A stretch of 37,559 nt of DNA, taken from NCBI GenBank assembly GCA_015061745.1, contig SUWB01000034.1, positions 1 through 37,559 of the forward strand. The letters are read 5' to 3'. Source of the stretch: Lentisphaerota bacterium (GTDB lineage Bacteria > Verrucomicrobiota > Lentisphaeria > Victivallales > Victivallaceae). A program made the position numbers and the translations under genes. Position 1 is the first letter of the stretch. Every line of letters begins with the position of its first letter. Shown one piece after another: positions 6,250 through 16,300 of this stretch. Under the pieces are notes generated by a model. That model worked only from the letters and a program-made list of their open reading frames with translations. It had not been told where the DNA came from and did no database searches.

Positions 6250-6849
6250 TGATTCCGCCCGGGCCCGAAGGGTTTTCTTTTCTCCCTGAGGATAAAAGAA
6301 GATTTTTGCCTCTTTTTCAAGCAGGGAAAGGGCTTCTTCCGGGCGGCCGAGCTGTATTTGCCAGTCGGCGTAACGGAGTACGATGGGCAAATTGAGTTCA
6401 TTATAACGCCAGGGACGGTGTTTGAAGTAAAAAAGACAATCATTGAGAGCTGATTCAAGATCGTGAAACTCCAGTGCGTGCAGGTTTGCCAGCATCAGAG
6501 TTATTTCCGGTGAACCTTTGTGGTTTTGCCGTACTTTCAGGAGTTCAAGTTCTGCTTCTTCAAAGCGTCTGCGGGCAATAAGCCCCTGCTGATGAGAGAG
6601 AATGGGGGGAGCTTTTTTCAAAAAACGCCGGGGATACAAAAGAAAGTCGATCAACGAAGCTGCTGCCGGACCGGAATAAAGCAGGGCTGTGACCAAACCG
6701 TAAAGATAAAGAGCCGCCAGAAGAAAAAAGCCGCCCAGGATGACTTCCAGCGGATTATCTGCTTTGAACATCTGAATAAAAATGTACACCGGCAGTGCCG
6801 CATGCAGTATTGTAACGATGATTCGCAGAGATACAGATATTAATGACAT
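6223..6849 (-). CDS. small membrane protein with TPR-like C-terminal part
   Basis: A 208-residue hypothetical protein. The N-terminal part has two hydrophobic segments (about residues 5-27 and 37-60), then a soluble part of about 140 residues rich in short amphipathic helices (QGLIARRRFEEAELELLKVR, LANLHALEFHDLESALND, RPEEALSLLEKEA). These read as two to three degenerate tetratricopeptide repeats facing the cytoplasm. The start is MSLISVSL at 6849 with AAGG upstream. The longer reading from 6903 would begin within the -10 region, so it is rejected. It converges with and overlaps miaB. I do not recognise a specific family; a scaffold or assembly role is only a guess. Confidence 0.7.
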   Translation of the reverse strand: MSLISVSLRIIVTILHAALPVYIFIQMFKADNPLEVILGGFFLLAALYLYGLVTALLYSGPAAASLIDFLLYPRRFLKKAPPILSHQQGLIARRRFEEAELELLKVRQNHKGSPEITLMLANLHALEFHDLESALNDCLFYFKHRPWRYNELNLPIVLRYADWQIQLGRPEEALSLLEKEAKIFFYPQGEKKTLRARAESLRQQFAKE

Positions 6850-6894
6850 AAACAGCCTTTCTGAAAATATCCGGATGAAGTTGATACTTCCCTT

Positions 6895-6923
6895 AATATA
6901 CATTGCAATATTTCTGATGTCAA
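6895..6923 (-). promoter_or_regulatory. promoter of the TPR-like membrane gene
   Basis: On the minus strand TTGACA (6923-6918), 17 bases, TATATT (6900-6895): a near-consensus sigma-70 promoter. It fixes the coding start downstream, at 6849. Confidence 0.7.
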
Positions 6924-6945
6924 AAAAGTTTTTACATTATTTTTC

Positions 6946-6974
6946 TTGATAATTCACTGCCGGTGTACTATATT
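6946..6974 (+). promoter_or_regulatory. promoter of the kinase-HAD-sfsA operon
   Basis: TTGATA (6946-6951), 17 bases, TATATT (6969-6974), with the GTG start of the first gene only 32 bases downstream. It is divergent from the promoter at 6923-6895. Confidence 0.65.
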
Positions 6975-7005
6975 AACAGCAGAAATATGATGTGGAGGAA
7001 CGGCG

Positions 7006-8001
7006 GTGAAAGGTGAATATGCAGGGCATCTGCCCGCAAGTGATCCGATGTTCGGTTTTTTGCGGGAATCTATTTTTCCGCAGCTCGGGAGTGACTGTTC
7101 TGAAGGAGTGAGAGTTTTCAGAACAAACGGCTCCAATGCCGTTTATATTTATGAAGACCGGAAAAGCTGTAAAAGTGTTGTCGGCAAATTTTTCCGTTCC
7201 GAACACAACAGAGATTACGATCTTGCCCGGCAGCGTTTGAACAGAGAGTATGACAATATCGGCCGTTTTTCCTCTTATTTGGGTAAAGAACATCACGTTG
7301 CCCGGGTACTCGGACGTAATGAGGCGTTGAATTGCCTGCTGGTGGTGGAATATTGCCCGGGACTGCTGCTCGATCAGATCATCTGGCGGAGTGTCGCAGA
7401 AGCCGATCCTGTGCTGCTCAAAAGAAAACTTGGGGCTTTGGCAGATTTGCTTGTGACGGTACACAATAAATCTGCTTCAGGAGTCCGGGTCGATTCTGAT
7501 CCGGTGTGTTCTTATTGCAATGCCCTTGTCGGGGAGCTGCGGGGATTGTTTGCCCCCGGAGAAAGGGAATGGTTTGAAGGGCAAATCGGACTCTGGCACC
7601 GGGATCCTGTTATGGAAGAAGATAATCAGGTGTTGGTACACGGAGATGCAACGCCTTCCAATTTCGCTTTCGGAGAGGGCAGGGCGGTTTTTGCATTTGA
7701 TATGGAACGGGTCCGCTATGCAGACCGCTGCTTTGATGTCGGACGTATTGCAGGTGAATTACAGCATTTCTTTATGCGTACTGTTCACGATCCCTGGGCC
7801 GCTGAGGAGTTTATTCATCATTTTTTGCAAGAGTATTCCGGACATTTTCCCGACAGAGAAGCGGCTTTCAAAGCTATTACCCGCAGACTTCCTTTTTATA
7901 TGGGAGCAACTTTACTGCGGATCGCACGCAATTCCTATCTGGAAAAAGAGTACCGCAGAGTTCTCATTGAGGCTGCCGGCAGGTGTTTGAGGAGGGAATG
8001 A
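7006..8001 (+). CDS. aminoglycoside phosphotransferase-fold kinase
   Basis: A 331-residue protein starting with GTG, with GGAGG seven bases upstream. The C-terminal lobe has the APH/choline-kinase catalytic loop HGDATPSNF (His212-Gly-Asp214, Asn219) and a DFG-equivalent FDMERV at 231-236. VVGKFF near residue 60 could be the nucleotide-binding beta strand with the ATP lysine, and VVEYCPG at 113-119 is the hinge. The fold phosphorylates small hydroxylated metabolites such as sugars or choline. There is nothing here to suggest antibiotic resistance. Its stop overlaps the start of the HAD gene (ATGA), and sfsA follows, so the three are translationally linked. The substrate is unknown. Confidence 0.75.
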   Translation: MKGEYAGHLPASDPMFGFLRESIFPQLGSDCSEGVRVFRTNGSNAVYIYEDRKSCKSVVGKFFRSEHNRDYDLARQRLNREYDNIGRFSSYLGKEHHVARVLGRNEALNCLLVVEYCPGLLLDQIIWRSVAEADPVLLKRKLGALADLLVTVHNKSASGVRVDSDPVCSYCNALVGELRGLFAPGEREWFEGQIGLWHRDPVMEEDNQVLVHGDATPSNFAFGEGRAVFAFDMERVRYADRCFDVGRIAGELQHFFMRTVHDPWAAEEFIHHFLQEYSGHFPDREAAFKAITRRLPFYMGATLLRIARNSYLEKEYRRVLIEAAGRCLRRE

Positions 8002-8732
8002 TGAAGTTCAAAGCACTTTTGTTTGATATTAACGGAACTGTCTGCAATATCCTGACATCTGAAGATGATGAAAATCTTTACCGGGTAACCGCAAATTATC
8101 TGTGGTACAGAGGGGTGAAAATATTGCCCGGTGAATTGAAAAAACGTTACCTTGAACTGAATCGGCAGCAGAGAAAAGAAAGTCCTGAAACCTATCCGGA
8201 ATTTGATGTGGTCAAGATATTTCAGGTCGTGATCGAACAATACCGGGGAAGTGTTCGTGCCTCGCATACCCTTGCTGTTGCTGCTGCAACTCTTTTCAGA
8301 GCAGCGTCTCTTTTTCGCCTTGAGCTTTATGAAGGGGTGAACGAAGTCCTCTCTGTAATGAAAAGGCATTACCGGTTGGGAGCTGTGTCTGACGGGCAGA
8401 GTTTATGGGCCGCACCGGAAATGAAAATGACCGGGTTGAACCGTTTTTTTGAATTTTCAGTCGTTTCCGGAGATTATGGATTCCGCAAGCCTGACAGCAG
8501 AATGTTTGAACTTGCCTTGACCCGGCTCAGGCTTGACAAAAGTGAGGTGATTTATGTGGGAAATGATATGTACCGGGATATCTGGGGAGCTTGCAATGCC
8601 GGATTGAAAACCATTTTTTTCAAATCCAATCAGGGGGAGCAGGCCTTTGCCGGGGCTGACCCTGACTATATTATTTACAACTTTAATGAACTTCCTCAGG
8701 CAGTGGAATTTCTGGAAAATAAAGGAACTTGA
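8001..8732 (+). CDS. HAD-superfamily hydrolase-like protein with altered motif I
   Basis: A 243-residue HAD protein. Motif I reads LFDINGT: the nucleophile Asp9 is present, but the usual acid/base Asp two residues later is Asn11. Motif II Ser is in GAVSDG, motif III Lys in GFRKPD, and motif IV in VGNDMYRDIWGA. A helical C1 cap occupies about residues 20-110. The family is mainly phosphatases; with DxN the phosphatase turnover may be weak or altered. The start at 8001 fits the GAGGAGG site at 7989-7995 (five-base spacing); the ATG at 7998 is too close. It overlaps the kinase gene by one base. Confidence 0.8.
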   Translation: MKFKALLFDINGTVCNILTSEDDENLYRVTANYLWYRGVKILPGELKKRYLELNRQQRKESPETYPEFDVVKIFQVVIEQYRGSVRASHTLAVAAATLFRAASLFRLELYEGVNEVLSVMKRHYRLGAVSDGQSLWAAPEMKMTGLNRFFEFSVVSGDYGFRKPDSRMFELALTRLRLDKSEVIYVGNDMYRDIWGACNAGLKTIFFKSNQGEQAFAGADPDYIIYNFNELPQAVEFLENKGT

Positions 8733-8736
8733 TTGT

Positions 8737-9417
8737 ATGCGTTATGAAAAAGTGATCCGGGGAATCTTTCTCAACCGTCCCAACCGTTTTATCGCTGAAG
8801 TTGAAGTAAATGGTCAAATTGAACGTGTCCACGTCAAAAACACCGGACGCTGCCGGGAACTCCTTGTACCGGGCTGCTGCTGCTTTTTAAGCGATTCCGG
8901 CAATCCGGAACGTAAGACCCGGTACGACTTGATCGCTGTTCAAAAAGGGAATTTGCTTATCAATATGGATTCTCAAGTTGTAAACAGTGTGGCAGAGGAA
9001 TATTTGAAAAAGGGAACGCTTTTTTCAAAAGATGCTCTCATCCGCCGTGAGGTGACTTACGGTAAATCCCGCTTTGACTTTTATATAGAAGACGGAGCAA
9101 GGAAAATTTTTCTTGAGGTTAAAGGAGTGACTTTAGAAAATGAAGGAATCGTCTCTTTTCCTGATGCCCCCACGGAAAGAGGCGTTAAACATCTGAATGA
9201 GTTGATCAGTGCGGTGAAAGATGGTTTTGAATGTTATGTGTTCTTTGTCATTCAGATGAAAGGCGTCAAATCCTTTTTTCCAAACGATGTGACCCATCCT
9301 GAATTCGGAGAAACTCTGAGAAGGGCTGAAAAAAATGGCGTCAGGATCCTCGCTATGGATTGTCAGGTCACCCCCGATACTCTGATAATCGCAGAGCCGG
9401 TGAAAATCTGCCTTTGA
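8737..9417 (+). CDS. sfsA: SfsA family protein (sugar fermentation stimulation)
   Basis: A 226-residue SfsA homologue, close to the usual 230-240. The N-terminal OB-like half includes VHVKNTGRCRELLVPG. The C-terminal half has a nuclease-like fold with RFDFYIEDG, FLEVKGVTLE, FPDAPTERGVKHLNEL and YVFFVIQM, all highly characteristic of SfsA. E. coli SfsA was described as a maltose-gene regulator and DNA binder; the fold suggests a nucleic-acid enzyme, and the true role is unsettled. The ATG at 8737 with AAAGGA ten bases upstream gives the normal terminus; an earlier frame opening would overlap the HAD gene. It is the last gene of the three-gene operon. No terminator was seen before 9433. Confidence 0.9.
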   Translation: MRYEKVIRGIFLNRPNRFIAEVEVNGQIERVHVKNTGRCRELLVPGCCCFLSDSGNPERKTRYDLIAVQKGNLLINMDSQVVNSVAEEYLKKGTLFSKDALIRREVTYGKSRFDFYIEDGARKIFLEVKGVTLENEGIVSFPDAPTERGVKHLNELISAVKDGFECYVFFVIQMKGVKSFFPNDVTHPEFGETLRRAEKNGVRILAMDCQVTPDTLIIAEPVKICL

Positions 9418-9432
9418 AACCGGAAAGAACGC

Positions 9433-9461
9433 TTGAAAATAATTTTTTCGTGTGCTATATT
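9433..9461 (+). promoter_or_regulatory. upstream (distal) promoter of the glycosidase-pseudopilin operon
   Basis: TTGAAA (9433-9438), 17 bases, TATATT (9456-9461) with an extended TGC before the -10. It begins 16 bases after the sfsA stop codon. Confidence 0.65.
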
Positions 9462-9520
9462 ACCGCAAAGATCATATTTTAAATTTGATAAAATAAGATA
9501 TTACATTAAAATTTAAGTCA

Positions 9521-9549
9521 TTGAAAATCTTTTTACAAAACACTATATT
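9521..9549 (+). promoter_or_regulatory. proximal promoter of the glycosidase-pseudopilin operon
   Basis: TTGAAA (9521-9526), 17 bases, TATATT (9544-9549), about 42 bases before the ATG at 9591. With the distal promoter it forms a tandem pair 88 bases apart. Confidence 0.65.
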
Positions 9550-9590
9550 AGTTCACAGATGCACACCATTTGTCAATCAGGAACTGAAAA

Positions 9591-12299
9591 ATGAAACATA
9601 TTGCCGCGCAGTATTTTCTCAATACTGATCTCCGCAAAGAGGAACTTGAAGAACAAGGTGAAATGCTTTGCGATACCGGTTATGAAGAAATCTATCTTCA
9701 CGCCCGCGCCGGAATGAAGACACCATACCTTTCCAAACAGTGGTTTGAAGCACTTCAGACAGTAACAGAGGTCCTTAAAAAGCACAATGTCAGATTTTCC
9801 ATCTGGGACGAAGACAATTTCCCCTCGGGAACCGCCGGCAACCGCATTGTCAACAACTACCCCGAACTTGCCGCCCAGCGGTTGAATTTTCTGGTATTTG
9901 ATGCACCCGAAGGGGAAAAGCTCCGGGAGTTTTTTTCAGGATCAGGTGCTTTTCTCAAAGCCTTTGCAGTCAGTTCTCAAGGGGAGATCACAGACATTTC
10001 GGAATACTGCGGCACTTTGAGAAGCAAGTGGACCTCCCCCCGTACCAATCTTTCGGCTTATTCGCCTTACGGTCAGCTGCCCCTGCCTCACCGGCGCCGT
10101 TCTATGGACACCACCCGTATGGCCATTGAGTACACCCCTGCCGTGGATTGCAGGATCGTGGTGGTGGAGATCCTCAGAGATGCCCTGCGCCACAACACCG
10201 ACCTTCTGAACAGCGAAACTGTTGACCGTCTGGTTGAATACACTCATGAAGAATACAAGCGTATCTGGGGAGCGGAAAACTTGAAAAAAGAGTGTCTGTC
10301 CTCATTTCTTGATGAACCTGCTCCCGAAGGCTGTTTCCCCTGGACACGTCGTTTTCCGGAGGAGTTCCGCAAAGACCATAACTACGATCTTCCCCCTCTT
10401 CTGCCTCATATTTTCCTTGATCTGACATCTGAAAGTGCCAGGATCCGCAACGACTACCGTACCACGCTCCACAGACTTCTCTGTCAGAACTATCTGGGAC
10501 ATCTGAAGAAATATCTCAATACCAACGGACTCCTCAGCGTCGGACACCTGAGCCGTTCTGAATATCTCTCCTGTTCCAACACCAGGTGGCCCAATGAACT
10601 GCGTTGTCTTCAATATCTGGACATCCCTTGTGGTGATCCTCTGGGAGGCGGTGTGGGCAGAATGGGCAGTATGGCACACCATCTGGGGCTGAAAACCGTA
10701 GCCGCCGCCGCCCGTTTTGCCGGAAAACCCGCCGGTGCCGACGCTTTCGCCGTGGGCGGTGACAGTATCAGTCTGCGTGATCTTAAATTTATGGCTGATT
10801 ATCACCTTGTTATGGGGATCACCTATTTCAACATCCACGGTCTCAACTACACCATTGAAGGGGAAAGTTTTGATGAAACGCCCCCGTCCCTCTTTTACCA
10901 GCACAGTCAGTGGCAGCATATGAAAGAGTTTATAAGTTATCTGAAAAAACGCTGCCAACTCCTCTCTGCACCGCATATCTGCACCACAGGATTCCTTTAT
11001 CCCGATGTCACACTGAAGTGTCTGGCTCAAGATGCCCCTGTTCCTGATGAACTCTTTCATCAAACGGCAGAGGAACTTCTTTCACACCAGCGGGATTTTG
11101 AACCCATCGACAGCATAACCCTTGCGGAACAGTCCCCTGAGGATTACGCCCGGCTGCGCCCCTTTTTCATCGTTGCCAACAATGACAGGATCGTCCGCTC
11201 AACAGCAGAATTTCTGGAACGCTACGTTGAAGCAGGAGGTCGCCTCATCGTCACAGGATGTATCCCTCAAATCGTCGATCTCCCCGGCGTTCCCGTGTGG
11301 AATTTTGCTGAACGATATTATACCGGCGACATTGTTTCCTCCATTCCCGGTCCGGAACTCAAAGGTGAAGGCAGTGAAGCTGTACTCATCCGTCAGTTTG
11401 AAACAGCCGATGGTACCGACACCTTTATTTTCAACCGTTCCGACCTTCCCTTTGAAGGCTCCTTTGAGGGTAAAAAACTTCTTCTTGAACCGGGAGAGTC
11501 AAAACTGGCAAGTGAACTTGCAACTTGCTCCCCCGCTCAGATCCTCCCCCTTCCGGAAATTTGGACACTCCGCTTTGAAGGGCTCAATTCAGTTCCTCTG
11601 ACCTTCTGGAATTATCGCAGCGGTATGATCGAACTTTTCAGCCTGGCGAGGCAGGAAGAACATCCCCTTGCGGAAGCAAAGGAGTTCCACTCAAATTTTC
11701 TGGTCTCCTCCGGCTTCAGAGTTTTCCTGACTGTTGAGGAAAATATGCTGAAAAAAGGGGCTTTTTCTGTTAATGGAGTCCCTGTCACCGGTTTTGCCAA
11801 AACACGATTCCGGGATTGCCGCGATCTGGAGTGTGATATTACCGGACACCTCAACACAGGTCGTTCCCCTCTGCTGAACAAGATCACCTTTACAGGAACT
11901 CCCCTCTTTGGCAGTCCCCCTTATCTGCGGGGAGTTTTCAGTGCCAGAGTCCCCCCCGGCGGAGAAAATTATCCCATCCTGACGGCAGCTCCCGGAGAAT
12001 ATACCTTCAAGGACAAAGCAGATTTTCGCGGATTCGGTTACGGAACATACTCAGGTCCGGCACGCTGCACAGCAAAAGCAGAAGTTGTTCAAAAAGAGAA
12101 ATACACCATCCGTTTTGCAGCGATCAATGACTCCGCGTGTCTCTTCATCGACGGCGAAGATCAGGGGATCCGCATAGCCCCCCCTTACGTATGGGAGGTT
12201 GAACTTTCACAGGGAGAACATACAATAGAGCTTGAAATATGCAACAATTCCGGCAACCGTGACCGCAATCTGGGGTTACCCGCCGGAATGCAAATTTAA
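9591..12299 (+). CDS. putative GH106-like glycoside hydrolase, cytoplasmic
   Basis: A 902-residue protein without a signal peptide. It opens with [20 protein letters not shown], and a barrel-like region spans about the first 480 residues. That region includes [18 protein letters not shown] and [15 protein letters not shown], which resemble the (alpha/beta)8 start of glycosyl hydrolase family 106-type proteins (alpha-L-rhamnosidase-like), and [10 protein letters not shown] as a candidate acidic catalytic strand end. A middle Rossmann-like region (about 480-600) contains [16 protein letters not shown]. The C-terminal 250 residues look like beta-sandwich ligand-binding domains ([20 protein letters not shown]). 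It probably splits an imported oligosaccharide. It is first in an operon with a pseudopilin and a secreted hydrolase. The family call is moderate and the substrate is not established. Confidence 0.6.
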   Translation: MKHIAAQYFLNTDLRKEELEEQGEMLCDTGYEEIYLHARAGMKTPYLSKQWFEALQTVTEVLKKHNVRFSIWDEDNFPSGTAGNRIVNNYPELAAQRLNFLVFDAPEGEKLREFFSGSGAFLKAFAVSSQGEITDISEYCGTLRSKWTSPRTNLSAYSPYGQLPLPHRRRSMDTTRMAIEYTPAVDCRIVVVEILRDALRHNTDLLNSETVDRLVEYTHEEYKRIWGAENLKKECLSSFLDEPAPEGCFPWTRRFPEEFRKDHNYDLPPLLPHIFLDLTSESARIRNDYRTTLHRLLCQNYLGHLKKYLNTNGLLSVGHLSRSEYLSCSNTRWPNELRCLQYLDIPCGDPLGGGVGRMGSMAHHLGLKTVAAAARFAGKPAGADAFAVGGDSISLRDLKFMADYHLVMGITYFNIHGLNYTIEGESFDETPPSLFYQHSQWQHMKEFISYLKKRCQLLSAPHICTTGFLYPDVTLKCLAQDAPVPDELFHQTAEELLSHQRDFEPIDSITLAEQSPEDYARLRPFFIVANNDRIVRSTAEFLERYVEAGGRLIVTGCIPQIVDLPGVPVWNFAERYYTGDIVSSIPGPELKGEGSEAVLIRQFETADGTDTFIFNRSDLPFEGSFEGKKLLLEPGESKLASELATCSPAQILPLPEIWTLRFEGLNSVPLTFWNYRSGMIELFSLARQEEHPLAEAKEFHSNFLVSSGFRVFLTVEENMLKKGAFSVNGVPVTGFAKTRFRDCRDLECDITGHLNTGRSPLLNKITFTGTPLFGSPPYLRGVFSARVPPGGENYPILTAAPGEYTFKDKADFRGFGYGTYSGPARCTAKAEVVQKEKYTIRFAAINDSACLFIDGEDQGIRIAPPYVWEVELSQGEHTIELEICNNSGNRDRNLGLPAGMQI

Positions 12300-12318
12300 T
12301 CAAAAGGAGCAAAAAGTC

Positions 12319-13362
12319 ATGAAATTACAGAAAAAACATTTTGCCTTGATCGAACTGCTGGTGAGTAAAACTTGTCAAATATGTGTTTATACTTTGCGAA
12401 AAATTGCCTCTTGCCTTAATATTTGCCATTGCAATCCTGCAAAATGCGGGATTGTCGGTTTTGCAAATGCAAAAACGGCAATCCACCAAAAGTTTTTGGC
12501 AAGGATGGATGGGGCCCGGGGAAGGAAGGGAGAACCTTTTTTCAAAAAGGGTTCCCTTCCTTCCCCGGCTCCTTTCACCTTGATAGAACTTCTTGTCGTA
12601 ATTGCAATAATTGCCATTCTTGCGGCTATGCTTCTGCCTGCTTTGCAGCAGGCACGGGGCAGAGCGCAGATTGCTTCCTGTATCAATAACTTGAAACAGC
12701 TGGGGCAGGGGGCTTTTACTTATACTCAGGATTTTAAAGATTATTACGTGCCAGGCTACCATTTTGACCAGAAGTTCGGTGACCGCAAAGACAACTGGGT
12801 GCGCCGTCTTATCAGAACCAATTGTATTCAAGGCAACATCCTGATTTGTCCCAGTCGTAACCATGGATTGACTGGCGGAAAAGTCAGCTGGAGAAATGAA
12901 TTGAAACAGACAACTGCTCAAAAATATAGTTTCAGCACCTACGCTTGTGATGTGCCGGAGTATGGGTATAATTATTATTTTGTCGGTATGAACCGGCTTA
13001 AATATTCCGGTGGAGAAACTAAAGAACCTGCTAAAGTCGGTACGTTCAAAGAGCCTGCAAGAAAAATTATGTTTGCTGACGTTGAGGAGTATAATACAGG
13101 AAATTCCGATAAAAGTGATGCTGCCCATGGCGTAAATCCCATTTTGATTTTCTATCCGACCTTGACTACAAATGAAACGGCAGGCTATCTTTCTCCCCGG
13201 CATCAGGCAAGCACCAATATCCTTATGGTTGCGGGTAATGTTGCCAATTTCAAAACTGTCGGAACCGGAACTCCCGGTATCAACTTTTTGCATACCTATG
13301 TTGCAAAAAGTGCCAATACTGCGGGAAATATGTGGACCCGCGGCAGCAAGATTCCGTGGTAA
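12319..13362 (+). CDS. pseudopilin-like protein with a duplicated prepilin motif
   Basis: A 347-residue protein. It starts [15 protein letters not shown], a normal pseudopilin beginning, but the helix is interrupted after residue 15 by about 70 residues encoded by the 230-bp repeat. The complete helix [17 protein letters not shown] then appears at residues 86-102, followed by [13 protein letters not shown]. The interrupting segment is Cys-rich (CQIC, CHC) and ends in a basic and Pro-rich stretch. Near the C-terminus [13 protein letters not shown] matches the H-X9-DG pattern except that Asp is Ala. AAGGAG at 12304-12309 supports the ATG at 12319. It is 19 bases behind the glycosidase and 32 bases before a secreted hydrolase, so it belongs to a carbohydrate operon. 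Confidence 0.8.
   Translation: MKLQKKHFALIELLVSKTCQICVYTLRKIASCLNICHCNPAKCGIVGFANAKTAIHQKFLARMDGARGRKGEPFFKKGSLPSPAPFTLIELLVVIAIIAILAAMLLPALQQARGRAQIASCINNLKQLGQGAFTYTQDFKDYYVPGYHFDQKFGDRKDNWVRRLIRTNCIQGNILICPSRNHGLTGGKVSWRNELKQTTAQKYSFSTYACDVPEYGYNYYFVGMNRLKYSGGETKEPAKVGTFKEPARKIMFADVEEYNTGNSDKSDAAHGVNPILIFYPTLTTNETAGYLSPRHQASTNILMVAGNVANFKTVGTGTPGINFLHTYVAKSANTAGNMWTRGSKIPW
12370..12599 (+). repeat. 230-bp palindromic coding cassette, copy B
   Basis: Same cassette as 1946-2175 (219 of 230 bases identical, no indels). Stem-loops lie at 12449-12484, 12486-12499 and 12516-12568, the last with a perfect 16-bp stem. Its 5' end abuts the host gene's own LIELLV codons (ending 12363), and its 3' end carries a second set of FTLIELLVV codons with different synonymous choices. 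This marks the insertion junction. Confidence 0.85.
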
Positions 13363-13394
13363 GAGCGTTAAAACATATAAAGGAATTCCGAATT

Positions 13395-16300
13395 ATGAAA
13401 AGGATGCTGATACTTTCCTCTCTGGTCCCCCTTTTGCTCTGCGGAAGTTCTATTGAGTGGAAATTTGACAAAAGCAACGATAAAAAAAGCGAAATAAAGG
13501 GAGAAACATTCCGCGGTGCCCTTGTTGCCCCCAATATGGGAGTCAACGGCTCAGGAGCTCTCCTTTGCAACGGAACGGTGCGCAATCATCAGGTTCTTGA
13601 CCTGACCTGGCCCGAGTGGAGTGTTTCGCTGGATTTTAAACTCTTCCCCCGGAAAGAAAAGGGGAGCAGAACGATTTTTGCCTACGAGCGCAAAGCATGG
13701 AATTTGTCACGCTTTTTGCTCAATATCACCCCCGACGGCCGCATCTCTGCCTCTTTCAGGGTCCATAATCACAAGCAAAAAAAAGATTTGCTCAACTATG
13801 TTGTGATTTCTTCTCCCGTCAAGTGGCAGACAAACCGTTGGTACTCTTTGAGATTCGGCTCCAAAGCAGGCGGATTTTTCAAACTCGAACTCGACGGTAC
13901 TGTCCTGCTTATGAAAGACAAGGCCCCCGCTCTGACTTCTCTTGGCACAGCAAAAGCCGACAGATGGTATCCGCAGCTCACTTTGGGCTGTGATCCCGCA
14001 GTCCCTCAGAAAGTCCTGCGTCCTCTGCACGGTGTTATCGACAATGTCAGAATAACCAAACGCTTTGGGGAGAACCGGAAAGACAGCACTCTGGGGACGG
14101 CTTCTTTCAGCAAGGTCAGGATGGAAAAACATATCCTTGCAGGCTCTGTGCCCCATTGGACTTGTAATTTCGATTCTCTTGACAAAGAGACAGAGGTTCT
14201 CGGAGCCTTTCAGCAGGTGGACAGGAAATTCAGGGACAAGACGGGTACTGCCGCTATGACCATCAAAAATAATATGGTGACGGTCCGTTTCCGCTGTCCT
14301 GTTCCCGTTGGAGTCCCCTTTGCAGTCAAGCCCTCCGATCCCTTGTGGAAAGAATGTGTGGAGTTTTTCCTGAGACCCAATCCGGAAAAGGGCATTTACT
14401 ATCATTACGCAGTAGGGGCCAACAATAAAACTTATTCTGCCAGAAATACGGCGGCAAACAGCCCTGACAATACCTTCAAAAGTGCTATGAAATCTTCTGT
14501 CAGGGTGACTTCCAACGGCTACGAAGTCACTTTGCAGATCCCTGTAAAAGAGTTGGAACTTGAAAACCTTGCTCCCGGAAGTGAAATTTCGGGCAACTTC
14601 ACCCGCACGGGAGCCTCCTGCGGCGGCTTGGCAACATGGGCTCCAATGGGACGCAGTTTCCATCTGCCTGAACAGTTCAGCAAAATCATCATCGGCGATT
14701 ACCGTTCATGGTTCAGTAAGCGCATTGCCGCATTGAGAAAAGAACTTTCAACAATGGCGGCGGGCGATCTTCTCAGCAGACTTGATGCAGTCAATGCTCT
14801 TAATTCTGCAAAAAATATCACAAGTGCTGACGCCGAAAATATCCACAGTCAGCTTGAGAATTTCCGTCAGGCCATCATCATGCGCCGTCTTGAAGGAAAA
14901 AAGCTCCTGATATGGCGTCCTCAGGTGTGGGAAAACAACATTGAAGTTGCTCTGACTTCCCAGGCTCTCGACAAGATTGTTCTCTCCGGAGCCCGCAACA
15001 GCAAAAGGCTTTTCGGGTTCGCCGTTTCCAATTTATCCGACCAGCCTTTCTTAGGTCAAATCAAGCTCTTTCCCGGGGAATATCCGGGAAAATCCAACAA
15101 AAATGCCTTTGGCCATGATGCTTATTTTACCTCTCTTTTCAGGCAGGTACGGATGTATGAAGGTTTGCCCCTGCACACAAGTTCAGGAACAGCTTGCTAC
15201 GATGCACTGGCTCCGCTGCCTATGAATACTCTTGTGCGCATCCCTCCGAAAACAACTGTGCCTCTGTGGGCGGAATTTTCAACAAAAAATCTCCCCGCAG
15301 GAAAGTACAACGGTACTCTTGTTCTGAAATCCGGGTACAGCGGATTTCCTGTTGAAAAAATTCCCTTTGAATTCAACTGTTCTTCTGTCGATCTGGGCAA
15401 CACTTTTGTCAGAAATTTCAATTATATCTATATGGAAAGCCGCAGTAAGTACAACAGGGAAATTTCAACTTTCCTTGCTGAGCGCGGAGTGAATATGATT
15501 TTTATTGACGGTTTTGCCAACTGTTATCCCAAACTGGACAAGAACGGAAATTTTGACAAAGCTGATTTTTCAGGTTTCAACAAACTTATCAGAAACTATC
15601 TTGATGCAGGCATTGACAGCTCTCAATTGGGGATTTGTGTTTACCTCGGCTGGGAACATAAGTGGCAGAGATTCTATTACCGCAAATTTGAGACTTTGGC
15701 AGACGGAGAAACGCGCATTGTCAAAAGTTCAACCCGTCCGCCCTGCGGAACTGACAATCCTGTTTGGGAAAAAGCTATGACAAGATATTTGCAGCTTTTT
15801 GTCGGATATATGGTCAAAGAGTTCAAGATCAACCCTGCCAATATAGTCTTTTATCCTGTTGATGAACCCAGCGGTGATCCCGCGGACAAGAAATCCAGGG
15901 CCCACCTTGCCATACGCTACGGAAAACTGATCAAAAAGGCTTTGCCCCAGTGTCCCGTAATGACAAATCCCTACATCAGCAAAATGAACCCCCGCGATTT
16001 TAAGAGAGCCTTGCACGAATACTGTAAAGTATACGATATTATCGAGCTTTACCGTCCCCGTGCAACCGTGGCATCTGAACTTGAGATCGTGCGGAAATAC
16101 AAAAGAAAGATTTGGTTCTACCACATCATCAACAAAGATACCTCCCCCGATGTGTACCGCCGGTTTTACTGGGAAAATTTCAGAGACGGTTCTGACGATG
16201 TAGCTTCTTTCTGGCATATAGATGCCCATGCAGGCGGTGACGGAATCGACCCCAACGACAGCAGCGGAAAAAACCGGACTGATTACGGCGCAGTCTATGC

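Noticed and set aside
7006-8001. Antibiotic-resistance aminoglycoside phosphotransferase
   Set aside because: The fold fits, but the overlap with a HAD gene and sfsA in a housekeeping-like operon and the absence of mobile elements point to a metabolic kinase.
12340-12366. The duplicated FxLIELLV codons as a classical target-site duplication
   Set aside because: Only 18 of 24 bases match and the differences are mainly synonymous, so it looks like homology between two prepilin motifs and not a short exact duplication by a transposase.
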